Assembly (NCBI RefSeq): GCF_001428845.1
Contig: NZ_LMIU01000012.1
Location: forward strand, 500,857 to 564,856
Length of the DNA stretch: 64,000 nucleotides
Source of the DNA: Achromobacter sp. Root83
GTDB lineage: Bacteria; Pseudomonadota; Gammaproteobacteria; Burkholderiales; Burkholderiaceae_B
Direction: 5' to 3'
Shown here piece after piece: positions 46,478 through 55,508 of this stretch. The translations under genes and the position numbers were made by a program. Numbering within the stretch: position 1 is the stretch's first letter; every line of letters starts with the position of its first letter. The notes below the pieces were generated by a model. That model was not told where the DNA came from. It did not search any database and saw only the letters and a list, made by a program, of their open reading frames with translations.

Positions 46478-47239
46478 ATGAGCACCCAAGCGGTTCTGTC
46501 CGCCCAGGGGCTGGTCAAGCGGTTCGGCGGCTTCAATGCCGTCGACGGCGTGACACTCGCCCTGCAGGAAGGCTCCATCCACGCGCTTATCGGCCCCAAC
46601 GGCGCCGGCAAGACCACCTGCTTCAATCTGCTGACCAAATTCCTCACGCCCGACGAAGGCGTGATCCACTACCGCGGGCGCGACATCACGGCTCTGGCGC
46701 CGGAACAGATCGCGCGTCTGGGCATCGTCCGCTCGTTCCAGATATCCGCCGTGTTCCTGGGGCTGACCGTCCTTCAGAACATGCGCGTGGCGCTGATGCG
46801 CCAGCATGGCGACGGCCTGCGCTTCTGGCGCAGCCGGCGCAGCGTGGACCGCCTGAACGGGCGCGCCCTGGAATTGCTGGACGCGGTGGGCTTGGCGAAC
46901 CTCGCGGACACGACCGCCGCGCTATTGCCTTACGGCCGCAAGCGCGCGCTGGAAATCGCCATGACCCTGGCCCTGGAGCCGGAGATCATGCTGCTGGACG
47001 AACCCATGGCCGGGCTGGGCCAGGAAGACGTGGCGCGTATCTCCGCGCTGATCCGCCGGGTGTCGGTGAACCGCAGCATCCTGATGGTCGAGCACAATCT
47101 TTCCGTGGTGGCCGACCTGTCCGACACCATCACCGTGCTGGCGCGCGGCGCCGTGCTGGCGCAAGGCGACTACGCCACCGTTTCGCGCGATGAACGGGTC
47201 ATCACCGCCTACATGGGGTCGGAAGAGGAGGCGCACTGA
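46478..47239 (+). CDS. Branched-chain-type ABC transporter ATPase (LivG-like)
   Basis: The 253-residue ATPase has Walker A GPNGAGKTT, Walker B MLLDEPMAG and a signature-like LPYGRKRALEIA that replaces the usual LSYGEQR with a weaker form. H-loop is VEHN. It belongs to the LivG class of hydrophobic-substrate importers. One base separates it from the next ATPase gene. Confidence 0.93.
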   Translation: MSTQAVLSAQGLVKRFGGFNAVDGVTLALQEGSIHALIGPNGAGKTTCFNLLTKFLTPDEGVIHYRGRDITALAPEQIARLGIVRSFQISAVFLGLTVLQNMRVALMRQHGDGLRFWRSRRSVDRLNGRALELLDAVGLANLADTTAALLPYGRKRALEIAMTLALEPEIMLLDEPMAGLGQEDVARISALIRRVSVNRSILMVEHNLSVVADLSDTITVLARGAVLAQGDYATVSRDERVITAYMGSEEEAH

Positions 47240-47240
47240 G

Positions 47241-47933
47241 ATGCTGGCGATCAAAGACCTCAACGCCTGGTATGGCGAATCCCATGTCCTGCATGGCGTG
47301 GATATCAACGTGAGCCGCGGCGAACTCGTCACCATCCTGGGCCGCAACGGCGCGGGCAAGACGACGACCCTGCGCGCCATCATGGGCATCCTGGACAAGC
47401 GGCGGGGCTCCATCCGCCTGAACGGGCAGGAGACCGTGGGCATGGCGCCGCATCGGATTCCGCGCCTGGGCGTGGTGTATTGCCCGGAAGAGCGCGCGGT
47501 GTTCCGCAGCCTGAGCGTGACCGAAAACCTGATGCTGCCGCCGCGGCTGGCTGCGGGCGGCATGTCGCTGGACGAGATCTACACGCTGTTTCCGAACCTG
47601 CGCGAACGCAGTGCAAGCTCTGGCGGCAATCTGTCCGGCGGCGAGCAGCAGATGCTGGCCATTGCGCGCATCCTGCGCACGGGCGCCCAACTGATCCTGC
47701 TGGACGAGCCCACCGAGGGGCTGGCGCCGGTCATCGTGCAGCAGATCGGCCAAGCCATCCGAACCCTGAAAGAACGGGGATTCACCATCGTGCTGGTCGA
47801 ACAGAACTTCCGCTTCGCGACCAAGGTGGCCGACCGCCATTACGTCATGGAGCATGGATGCGTGGTCGACGAGTTGTCGGCGGACGAGGCGCGCGGCGAT
47901 CCCGGCCGGATCGCGCGCCGCCTGGGTGTCTGA
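47241..47933 (+). CDS. Branched-chain-type ABC transporter ATPase (LivF-like)
   Basis: The 230-residue ATPase has Walker A GRNGAGKTT, LSGGEQQMLAIARIL, Walker B LILLDEPTEGLAP and the LivF-typical YCPEERAVF. It pairs with the LivG-like ATPase to power the fused permease. ATG 47241 follows directly after the previous stop. Confidence 0.94.
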   Translation: MLAIKDLNAWYGESHVLHGVDINVSRGELVTILGRNGAGKTTTLRAIMGILDKRRGSIRLNGQETVGMAPHRIPRLGVVYCPEERAVFRSLSVTENLMLPPRLAAGGMSLDEIYTLFPNLRERSASSGGNLSGGEQQMLAIARILRTGAQLILLDEPTEGLAPVIVQQIGQAIRTLKERGFTIVLVEQNFRFATKVADRHYVMEHGCVVDELSADEARGDPGRIARRLGV

Positions 47934-47940
47934 GAGGAGA

Positions 47941-49824
47941 ATGCACGTGTTCGAAATATTCGGTGTGCCGTCCACGGCACTGTTTGGCCAGCTCCTGCTC
48001 GGCCTGATCAACGGCTCCTTCTACGCGCTGCTCTCGATCGGGCTGGCGGTGATCTTCGGGCTGTTGAACATCATCAACTTCGCCCATGGCGCGCAGTACA
48101 CGGCGGGCGCCTTCCTGGCGTGGATGCTGCTCAACTACGCGGGCGTGAACTACTGGGCCGCGCTGGTGCTGGTGCCGCTCATCATGGCGGTATTCGCCAT
48201 TGTGGTGGAACGTCTGCTGATCTCGCGGACCTACCGCATGGATCACCTGTATGGGCTGCTGCTCACCTTCGGCATCGCCCTGCTCATCGAGGGCGGCCTG
48301 CGCCAGGCCTATGGCGTGTCGGGCCTGCCCTACGTCATCCCCAAGGCGCTGAGCGGCGGGGTCAACCTGGGCTTCATGTTCCTGCCCTGGTACCGCGGCT
48401 GGGCCGTGGCGGTGTCGCTGGTGCTGTGCCTCGCCGTGTGGGTGCTGATCGAGAAGACCCGCGTGGGCGCCATGCTGCGTGCGGCCACCGAGAACCCGAC
48501 CATCGTACGTTCGTTCGGCATCAACGTGCCACTGCTGATCACGCTGACCTACGCGCTGGGCGTGGCGCTGGCGTCGGTGGCGGGCGTGATCGCGGCGCCG
48601 ATCTACCAGGTCAGTCCGATGATGGGCTCCAACCTGGTGGTGGTGGTGTTCGCGGTCGTGGTCATCGGCGGCATGGGCTCCATCATGGGGGCCATCGTCA
48701 GCGGTTTCGGGCTGGGCATCATCGAAGGCCTGACCAAGGTGTTCTATCCCGAAGCCGCCAATCTGGCGATCTTCATCATCATGGTGCTGGTGCTGCTGTG
48801 CAAGCCGGCGGGGCTGTTCGGCAAACCGCTACAGGTGCAGAACGTGCTGGCCGCGGAAGCCACGCGCCAGCCCGTGCAGTTGAGCCGCCGCGCGATGCGG
48901 GTGACGATGGCCGCGCTGGCGCTGGCGGCGCTGGTCGCGCCCTGGTTCGTGTATCCCACGTTTCTGATGAAGGTACTGTGTTTCGCCTTGTTCGCGGCGG
49001 CTTTCAACCTGCTGGTCGGCTATGTGGGTCTGCTGTCCTTCGGCCACGCGGCTTTCTTTGGCGCGGCGGCCTACGCCACCGGCATTGTCATGAAGCTGCT
49101 GGGCGCCACGCCCGAACTGGGCCTGCTGGCCGGCGTGTTGACGGGCGGGCTGCTGGGCCTGCTGTTCGGTGCCATTGCGATCCGGCGCCAAGGCATCTAT
49201 TTCGCGATGATCACGCTGGCGCTGTCGCAGCTTGTCTACTTTATCGCGGTGCAGGCGGGTTTCACGGGCGGCGAGGACGGATTGCAGAGCGTGCCGCGTG
49301 GCAAGCTTTTCGGCATCTTCGACCTGGAAGGCGTGATACCCATGTACTACTTCACGCTGGCGGTGTTCGCGCTCGGATACGCCTTTGTCCTGCGCGTGCT
49401 GAACTCGCCATTCGGCGAAGTGATCCGCTCGGTGCGCGACAACGAACAGCGCGCCCGTTCGCTCGGGTACTCCACGTCGCGCTACAAACTGCTGGCGTTC
49501 ACGCTGTCGGCGTCCGTCGCCGGGCTCGCGGGCGGCTTGAAGGTACTGGTGTTCGGCGTTGCATCGCTGACCGACGTGCATTGGCACGCCAATGGCGAAG
49601 TGGTGCTGATGGCGCTGCTGGGCGGCATCGGCACCGTGTTCGGCCCGCTCGCCGGAGCGTTCACCTTCGTGTCCCTGCAGAACTATCTGGCGCCGCTGGG
49701 CTCGTGGGTGCTGATCGTCCAGGGCGCGATTTTCGTGATGTGCGTGCTGCTGTTTAGAGACGGCATCATGGGGCTGGTGTCGCGCGCATGGCTTGCCGCG
49801 ACGCGCGCGAAGAAGGAGATCTGA
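47941..49824 (+). CDS. Fused branched-chain-type permease (LivH-LivM)
   Basis: One uninterrupted frame of 627 residues holds both permease halves. Residues about 1-295 match LivH (NGSFYALLSIGLAVIFGLLN; GLGIIEGLTKVFYPEAANL). Residues about 315-627 match LivM (AFNLLVGYVGLLSFGHAAFF; GAIAIRRQGIYFAMITLALS). In most genomes these are two proteins. About sixteen to eighteen helices are expected. Confidence 0.92.
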   Translation: MHVFEIFGVPSTALFGQLLLGLINGSFYALLSIGLAVIFGLLNIINFAHGAQYTAGAFLAWMLLNYAGVNYWAALVLVPLIMAVFAIVVERLLISRTYRMDHLYGLLLTFGIALLIEGGLRQAYGVSGLPYVIPKALSGGVNLGFMFLPWYRGWAVAVSLVLCLAVWVLIEKTRVGAMLRAATENPTIVRSFGINVPLLITLTYALGVALASVAGVIAAPIYQVSPMMGSNLVVVVFAVVVIGGMGSIMGAIVSGFGLGIIEGLTKVFYPEAANLAIFIIMVLVLLCKPAGLFGKPLQVQNVLAAEATRQPVQLSRRAMRVTMAALALAALVAPWFVYPTFLMKVLCFALFAAAFNLLVGYVGLLSFGHAAFFGAAAYATGIVMKLLGATPELGLLAGVLTGGLLGLLFGAIAIRRQGIYFAMITLALSQLVYFIAVQAGFTGGEDGLQSVPRGKLFGIFDLEGVIPMYYFTLAVFALGYAFVLRVLNSPFGEVIRSVRDNEQRARSLGYSTSRYKLLAFTLSASVAGLAGGLKVLVFGVASLTDVHWHANGEVVLMALLGGIGTVFGPLAGAFTFVSLQNYLAPLGSWVLIVQGAIFVMCVLLFRDGIMGLVSRAWLAATRAKKEI

Positions 49825-50126
49825 TGTACTTGCATGTCGTGATGTTGCAACTGTCCGCCGCCGCCGATGCGCGGTTCCATGCGCGGGTTCAGGATTACTG
49901 CGACCGGATCCTGGCGGAATGCGAAGGGGTGGCCGGGTATGCGTTCCGGTCCAACCAGGCCAGCCGCGCCGACGGCCTGACCCACGCCGTCGTGGCGGCC
50001 TTCGCGGACGGCCCGGCCCACGACCGCTACCAGGTTTCGGCGGCGCACCAGGAAATGAAGGCGTATATGGCGGACTACATCGAGCGCCTGGTGGTGTTTG
50101 ATGGGGATATCCCTAGGTTTTCCTGA
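49824..50126 (+). CDS. Dabb (stress-responsive A/B barrel) domain protein
   Basis: The 100-residue protein has the ferredoxin-like Dabb features (HVVMLQLSAAADARFHARVQ; YQVSAAHQEMKAYMADYIER). It overlaps the permease stop by one base (TGATG). Such proteins often accompany aromatic or polyketide catabolism genes. Confidence 0.8.
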   Translation: MYLHVVMLQLSAAADARFHARVQDYCDRILAECEGVAGYAFRSNQASRADGLTHAVVAAFADGPAHDRYQVSAAHQEMKAYMADYIERLVVFDGDIPRFS

Positions 50127-50202
50127 ACAAAACCGGGCCGCGCGGAGGGCGCGGAAAGGGATAAACTCGCGGATGATTTTCAATCGCCGGGCCGCTTCGC
50201 CA

Positions 50203-50236
50203 TAAAAAATGCCCCCGTACACGGGACAGCGGGCAT
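50203..50236. repeat. Hairpin in the gap before the FAH gene
   Basis: ATGCCC (50209-50214) and GGGCAT (50230-50235) enclose a shorter CCCGT/ACGGG stem. Six A precede it, so on the minus strand it resembles a terminator, though no minus-strand gene is nearby. Confidence 0.5.
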
Positions 50237-50310
50237 CCGGAGCGCGCGCGGCGTCGGGGTAACATGTTTGGCCGGTTCCCGGTCACGTATTTGTCATAGG
50301 TTGATAGCTC

Positions 50311-51006
50311 ATGGATTACGTTCTACCTCCTCAGCCGCCCGTCGCGGTTCCCGTTGCCGGCAGCGCCGCGCTGTTTCCGGTACGCCGCGTCTATTGCGTG
50401 GGCCGCAATTATGCCGAGCACGCCAAGGAAATGGGGTTCACCGGCCGTGAAGATCCGTTCTTCTTCTGCAAGCCCGCCGACGCCGTGGTGACCGTGGCCG
50501 ATGGCGAAACCGGCAAGATGCCGTATCCCCCCAAGACCTCCAATCTGCACTACGAGATGGAACTGGTCGTGGTGCTGGGCAAGGGCGGCCGCGATATTCC
50601 CGTGGAACAGGCCAATGAGTGCGTCTGGGGTTACGCGCTGGGGCTCGACATGACCCGCCGCGACCTGCAAGGCGAAATGAAGAAGCAGGGTCGTCCCTGG
50701 GAAATCGGCAAGGCGTTCGACCAGTCGGCGCCGCTGGGCCCCATCCATCCGCGCAGCGTGGTCGGCACCCTGGACAAGGGCGCTATCTGGCTGGACGTGA
50801 ACGGCGAACGCAAGCAGTCCAGCGATATCTCGCAGATGCTGTGGAACGTGCCCGAGAGCATTTCCTACCTGTCGGGCCTGTTCGAATTGCAGCCGGGCGA
50901 CATCATCTTCACCGGCACGCCCGAAGGGGTGGGCGCCGTGCTGCAAGGTGACGTGATCACCGGCGGCGTGGAAGGCCTGGGCGAACTGCGCGTGCAGATC
51001 GTCTAA
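50311..51006 (+). CDS. Fumarylacetoacetate hydrolase (FAH) family protein
   Basis: The 231-residue protein has the FAH fold: [18 protein letters not shown], a metal-site glutamate pair in [15 protein letters not shown] near residue 90, and [14 protein letters not shown]-family enzymes hydrolyse acylpyruvates such as fumarylpyruvate or oxaloacetate. It fits downstream of a catabolic cluster but is 184 bp away and may be separate. Confidence 0.9.
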   Translation: MDYVLPPQPPVAVPVAGSAALFPVRRVYCVGRNYAEHAKEMGFTGREDPFFFCKPADAVVTVADGETGKMPYPPKTSNLHYEMELVVVLGKGGRDIPVEQANECVWGYALGLDMTRRDLQGEMKKQGRPWEIGKAFDQSAPLGPIHPRSVVGTLDKGAIWLDVNGERKQSSDISQMLWNVPESISYLSGLFELQPGDIIFTGTPEGVGAVLQGDVITGGVEGLGELRVQIV

Positions 51007-51045
51007 GCTTCAGCACTTTTATTTCATCAGTCCAGGAGTTCCAGC

Positions 51046-51177
51046 ATGCGTGGCAAGATCGTGCTGACCGCCTTCGTCGTTTTCGGGTTTGTGCTGGCCG
51101 GTTGCAATACCGTCGCCGGCATGGGCAAGGATATGTCGCGGGCCGGCAATGCCATCACCAACGCCGCCGATAAATAA
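51046..51177 (+). CDS. Entericidin-family small lipoprotein (copy 2)
   Basis: A 43-residue lipoprotein: signal with lipobox LAGC, then NTVAGMGKDMSRAGNAITN. It matches copy 1 at 15757-15891. CAGGAG is well placed before ATG 51046. It is 39 bp after the FAH gene and is followed by a strong terminator. Confidence 0.88.
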   Translation: MRGKIVLTAFVVFGFVLAGCNTVAGMGKDMSRAGNAITNAADK

Positions 51178-51195
51178 TCGGCCCGCGTTGGAAGT

Positions 51196-51228
51196 AAAAA
51201 AGCCCCTTGATCGCTCAAGGGGCTTTTT
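51196..51228. terminator. Bidirectional terminator between entericidin 2 and phoH
   Basis: AGCCCCTTGA (51201-51210) and TCAAGGGGCT (51215-51224) form a 10-bp stem with a TCGC loop, flanked by A and T runs. Confidence 0.93.
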
Positions 51229-51248
51229 CTTTTCTGGACACAGCGGGG

Positions 51249-52955
51249 TTACAGCACGTCCCCGGCGTAATCGGCCAGGCGCGAGCGTTCGCCGCGCTGC
51301 AGCGTGACGTGTCCGGAATGCGGCCACCCCTTGAAGCGGTCCACGACGAACGTCAGGCCCGAACTGCCTTCGGTCAGGTACGGCGTATCGATCTGGGCGA
51401 CGTTGCCCAGGCAGATCACCTTGGTGCCAGGGCCCGCGCGGGTCACCAGCGTCTTCATCTGCTTGGGCGTCAGGTTCTGCGCTTCGTCGATGATCAGGTA
51501 CTTGTTCAGGAAGGTGCGGCCGCGCATGAAGTTCAGGGATTTGACCTTGATGCGCGAGCGGATCAGGTCCATGGTGGCGGCTCGCCCCCAGTCCCCGTTG
51601 CCTTCCCCGTCGCCCATGTTCAGGACGTCCAGGTTGTCTTCCAGCGCGCCCATCCAGGGCAGCATCTTTTCCTCTTCCGTGCCGGGAAGGAAGCCGATGT
51701 CTTCACCGACGGGCACCGTGACTCGGGTCATGATGATCTCGGTGTAGCGTTTGGTCTCGAGCACCTGGGTGATGCCCGCGGCCAGCGCCAGCAGCGTCTT
51801 GCCCGTCCCCGCCTGGCCCAGCAGCGACACGAAATCGCATTCCGGGTTCATCAGCAGATTCATGGCGAAATTCTGCTCGCGATTGCGCGCGGTGATGCCC
51901 CAGACGTTGTTCTTGCCGTGGGTGTAGTCGCGCAGGGTCGCCAGCACGGCCATCTTGCCGCTGACTTCGCGCACCTGCGCGTACAGCGGCATCTGGCCTT
52001 CGAAGTAGACGAACTGGTTGACGACGAACTGCGAGCACAGCGGGCCATGGATGCGGTAGAACGTGGTGCCGCCCTGCTGCCAGGACTCCACATCCTTGCC
52101 GTGCTTGTTCCAGAAATCCTCGGGCAACTGCATCACGCCCGAATACATCAGGTCCGAGTCTTCCAGGACGTGGTCGTTGAAGTAGTCTTCCGCCGCCATC
52201 CCCAGCGCCCGGGCCTTTAGGCGCATGTTGATGTCCTTGGACACCAGCACCACTTCGCGTTGCGGGTACTTTTCCTGCAGGGCGCGGACGACGCCCAGGA
52301 TCTGGTTGTCGGCCTTGCCCATGGGCAGGTCGGAGGGCAGGGTGCTGTGAATGGCGGTCGTCTGGAACATCAGGCGGCCGGTTGCATCCTTGTTGCCCAG
52401 CTTGGCCAGTTCCAGGCCTTCCTCGAGGTGCGTCGCGTCCTGCACCAGGGCGTCCAGCGAACGGCTGACCTGGCGCGCGTTGCGCGCCACTTCCGACATG
52501 CCCTTCTTCTGGTGATCCAGCTCTTCCAGCGTCATCATCGGCAGGAAGATGTCGTGCTCTTCGAAGCGGAACAGCGAGCTGGGATCGTGCAGCAGCACAT
52601 TCGTGTCCAGGACGAACAGCTTGCGCGGAGCGTTCTGAGCGCGCGCCTTGCCGCGCTTGGAGGGCGCCGGGGCGGGCTTGGCCTGGGGGCGCGTTTCCGC
52701 GCGGACGGCTGGCGCGGGCGGAGGCGGCGGCACCTGGCGGGCGGGCGCGGGAATCTGCGCCTTGCGGGCCGGCGAGGCCAGACCATCAAGTTCCGGCTGG
52801 ACCAGCAGCTCGTCCTCGGCGTCTTCGGCGAGGGCGGCCTGGGTATTGGACCGCGCAGCGGCAGTCTTGGTCGTGCGGGCCTGCGCTCGGGCGGATTCGC
52901 CCGAGGGGAAGGTCAGGATGGCTGCGGGGCGGGTAGGCAACTTCGGAAGCGGCAT
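51249..52955 (-). CDS. PIN-PhoH family ATPase
   Basis: The 568-residue protein has a disordered Pro/Ala-rich N-terminus (to about residue 110), a PIN nuclease-like domain (KLFVLDTNVLLHDPSSLFRF near residue 115) and a PhoH ATPase (Walker A GQAGTGKTLLALAAG; Walker B LIIDEAQNLTP). PhoH2-type proteins couple RNA unwinding to RNA cleavage. Start ATG 52955. Confidence 0.93.
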   Translation of the reverse strand: MPLPKLPTRPAAILTFPSGESARAQARTTKTAAARSNTQAALAEDAEDELLVQPELDGLASPARKAQIPAPARQVPPPPPAPAVRAETRPQAKPAPAPSKRGKARAQNAPRKLFVLDTNVLLHDPSSLFRFEEHDIFLPMMTLEELDHQKKGMSEVARNARQVSRSLDALVQDATHLEEGLELAKLGNKDATGRLMFQTTAIHSTLPSDLPMGKADNQILGVVRALQEKYPQREVVLVSKDINMRLKARALGMAAEDYFNDHVLEDSDLMYSGVMQLPEDFWNKHGKDVESWQQGGTTFYRIHGPLCSQFVVNQFVYFEGQMPLYAQVREVSGKMAVLATLRDYTHGKNNVWGITARNREQNFAMNLLMNPECDFVSLLGQAGTGKTLLALAAGITQVLETKRYTEIIMTRVTVPVGEDIGFLPGTEEEKMLPWMGALEDNLDVLNMGDGEGNGDWGRAATMDLIRSRIKVKSLNFMRGRTFLNKYLIIDEAQNLTPKQMKTLVTRAGPGTKVICLGNVAQIDTPYLTEGSSGLTFVVDRFKGWPHSGHVTLQRGERSRLADYAGDVL

Positions 52956-53011
52956 ATGCGTCACTCTCCTGTGTGGGCCGGCTATAGCGCCTGACGGGTC
53001 TTTCCTTGCAA

Positions 53012-53476
53012 CTAACCGATGCTTTTGGCTGCTTGCAGGACTTCCTTGGCGTGGCCCGGGACCTTCACCCCGCGCCACTCCTGCACCAGCACGCCATAGG
53101 CATCGATCAAAAAGGTGCTGCGTTCGATGCCGCGCACCTGTTTTCCATACATATTCTTCTGCTTGATGACGCCGAACAGATTGCAGACGGTTTCGTCGGC
53201 GTCGGAGATGAGAGGAAAGGGAAGTTCGTACTTGGCTTTGAAATTCTCATGCGACTTCAGCGAGTCGCGCGAGATGCCGATCACGATCGCGCTGGCGGCC
53301 AGGAATTCGGCGTGCAGGTCGCGGAAATCCTGGCTTTCGGTGGTGCAGCCCGGCGTGTTGTCCTTGGGATAGAAGTACAGGATCACGGCGCGCCCCTGAC
53401 ATTGTTCCAGGCTGATCGGGCCTATCGTGCTCTCGGCGGTGAATTGCGGGGCAGACTTGCCTATGCTGGGCGTCAT
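53012..53476 (-). CDS. bcp: Peroxiredoxin, PrxQ/Bcp type
   Basis: The 154-residue thiol peroxidase has the peroxidatic Cys44 in YPKDNTPGCTTE. The usual PrxQ resolving cysteine five residues later is replaced by Gln49; other cysteines are Cys26 and Cys98. It overlaps the Mth938-like gene by four bases. Confidence 0.92.
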   Translation of the reverse strand: MTPSIGKSAPQFTAESTIGPISLEQCQGRAVILYFYPKDNTPGCTTESQDFRDLHAEFLAASAIVIGISRDSLKSHENFKAKYELPFPLISDADETVCNLFGVIKQKNMYGKQVRGIERSTFLIDAYGVLVQEWRGVKVPGHAKEVLQAAKSIG

Positions 53477-53985
53477 TTAGCGGATGCTCCATGGGGAGGA
53501 ATGAGGGCGACGACCACGCGCCGGCCCTCGGCCATCAGGATGTTGTAGGTGCGCGAGGCGGCATGTGTGTCCATGATCTCGACGCCTATGCCCGCCGCCA
53601 AAAGGGGACGCAGCACATCGGGGCGCAGGAACTGTTGCCGGGCGCCCGTGCCCACCAGCAGCACTTCGGGCGCATTGGCCGGCCGGCTGGGGGCGGCTTC
53701 TGGTTCGTCCAGAAAAGCCATGGGGTCGCGGACGGGCTCGGACAATCCGGCCGCCTGGAGCAAGAGAGATGAGGTGATGTCGGCCGGCGACTGAACGGGC
53801 CAGAGGGTAACTTCGCCTTCCGGGCCGAAAGCGACCGAGGAGGAAAAACGTACCTGGTTGACCTCGATATAGCCATCACCGTAGGCGGTGACAGTGTTCA
53901 GAGCGGCCGTCGCAGGATCGGTATGCAGCTTCAATAAAAACTCCGGCTTTACGTGCTTGATAATAGCGCATCGGACACGCCGCAT
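53473..53985 (-). CDS. Mth938-like (DUF498) domain protein
   Basis: The 170-residue protein has the Mth938 fold: TAYGDGYIEVNQVRFSSSV near the start, VLLVGTGARQQFLRPDVLRP and a C-terminal ASRTYNILMAEGRRVVVALI. Function is unknown. Its stop overlaps the bcp start (ATGA). ATG 53985 is the only ATG near; a weak TTG at 53934 is an alternative. Confidence 0.82.
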   Translation of the reverse strand: MRRVRCAIIKHVKPEFLLKLHTDPATAALNTVTAYGDGYIEVNQVRFSSSVAFGPEGEVTLWPVQSPADITSSLLLQAAGLSEPVRDPMAFLDEPEAAPSRPANAPEVLLVGTGARQQFLRPDVLRPLLAAGIGVEIMDTHAASRTYNILMAEGRRVVVALIPPHGASAK

Positions 53986-54167
53986 GTTGCAACGTATCCA
54001 CCAGGAAAAGGGGCTTTTTCCGCCCCATTTGCCGCCTAGGCGTCGTTGCGCTAGATTACAGGGTTTTGTTGCGCTGCAAACGTGTGCTGGCGCGGCTTTG
54101 AGCCCCTTTCCCCTTCGCGCGACCGCGCCCTGGTTTATTTGCCTTTTCGCCCCTAAGGATTCCCATC

Positions 54168-55355
54168 ATGAGGAAGTTCTCTCGCATTGAGCGTTTGCCC
54201 CCGTACGTTTTCAACATTACCGGCGAGCTCAAGATGGCGGCGCGCAGGCGCGGCGAAGACATCATCGACATGTCGATGGGCAATCCGGACGGCGCGACTC
54301 CCAAGCACATCGTCGACAAGATGGTGGAAGCCACCTCGCGCCCGACCACGCACGGCTACTCGGTGTCCAAGGGCATCCCGCGTCTGCGCAAGGCGATCTG
54401 CGACTGGTACCAGCGCCGCTACGCGGTCGAGTTCGACCCGGACTCCGAAGCCATCGTCACGATTGGCTCCAAGGAAGGCCTGGCCCACTTGATGCTGGCC
54501 ACGCTGGACCGCGGCGACACCGTGCTTGTGCCCAATCCCAGCTACCCGATCCATATCTATGGCGCCGTCATCGCCGGCGCCAACATCCGCTCCGTGCGCA
54601 TGACGCCGGGCGTGGACTTCTTCGAGGAGCTGGAACGCGCCGTGCGCGAATCCATCCCGAAGCCCAAGATGATGGTGCTGGGCTTTCCCAGCAACCCCAC
54701 CGCCCAGTGCGTGGACCTGTCGTTCTTCGAACGTGTGGTGGCGCTGGCGAAGGAACACGACATCCTCGTCGTGCATGACCTGGCCTATGCCGACATCACC
54801 TTCGACGGCTACGTGGCCCCTTCCATCATGCAGGTTCCCGGCGCGCGCGATGTCGCGGTCGAGTTCTTCACGATGAGCAAGAGCTACAACATGGCGGGCT
54901 GGCGCATCGGCTACATGGTCGGCAACCGCGAGCTGGTCAATGCGCTCGCGCGCATCAAGAGCTATCACGACTACGGCACGTTCACGCCGATCCAGGTGGC
55001 GTCCATCGCCGCGCTGGACGGCCCGCAGGATTGCGTGAACGAAATCGTGGCGCAGTACCAGAGCCGCCGCGACGTGCTCGCGCGCGGCCTGCACGAAGCA
55101 GGTTGGAATGTGGAGATTCCCAAGGCGTCCATGTACATCTGGGCGCAGATCCCCGAACCCTACAGGGCGATGGGCTCTTTGGAATTTGCCAAGCGTGTCC
55201 TGTCGGATGCGAAAGTGGCCGTGTCCCCCGGGATCGGCTTCGGCGAGTATGGCGACGAATACGTACGCTTCGCTCTTATCGAAAACGAGCAGCGCACCCG
55301 CCAGGCGGTGCGCGGCATCAAAGATATGTTCCGCAAGGACGGATTGCTGAAGTGA
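54168..55355 (+). CDS. alaC: Alanine-type PLP aminotransferase (AlaC-like)
   Basis: The 395-residue fold-type I aminotransferase has the PLP-lysine site [15 protein letters not shown] and Asp in [12 protein letters not shown]. It is homologous to AlaC/YfdZ, which interconvert alanine/pyruvate and glutamate/2-oxoglutarate. It lies upstream of hom and thrC, an order common in Betaproteobacteria. Confidence 0.92.
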   Translation: MRKFSRIERLPPYVFNITGELKMAARRRGEDIIDMSMGNPDGATPKHIVDKMVEATSRPTTHGYSVSKGIPRLRKAICDWYQRRYAVEFDPDSEAIVTIGSKEGLAHLMLATLDRGDTVLVPNPSYPIHIYGAVIAGANIRSVRMTPGVDFFEELERAVRESIPKPKMMVLGFPSNPTAQCVDLSFFERVVALAKEHDILVVHDLAYADITFDGYVAPSIMQVPGARDVAVEFFTMSKSYNMAGWRIGYMVGNRELVNALARIKSYHDYGTFTPIQVASIAALDGPQDCVNEIVAQYQSRRDVLARGLHEAGWNVEIPKASMYIWAQIPEPYRAMGSLEFAKRVLSDAKVAVSPGIGFGEYGDEYVRFALIENEQRTRQAVRGIKDMFRKDGLLK

Positions 55356-55362
55356 ATGAAGC

Positions 55363-55440
55363 CCACCCCCGCAGCGCTGCGCGCTTCCCCCTTAAGGGGG
55401 CATGCCAGCAGACCGGCGGAGCCGGATCTGCGGCGTCCCG
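55363..55440. repeat. REP-like palindromic element upstream of hom
   Basis: Contains CTTCCCCCTTAAGGGGG and GACCGGCGGAGCCGG; shares both blocks and most of the spacing with the element at 56857-56940. Confidence 0.8.
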
Positions 55441-55508
55441 ATAAGGGGTGACCGCTATCTTGCGTCGGGGGTGCTGCGCAGCATCACACAGCATTATGGA
55501 GAACTGAA

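Noticed and set aside
48120-49757. 545-codon plus-strand frame overlapping the LivHM permease
   Set aside because: It is an alternate frame of the permease with Arg/Gly/Ala bias and no membrane helices or known motif.
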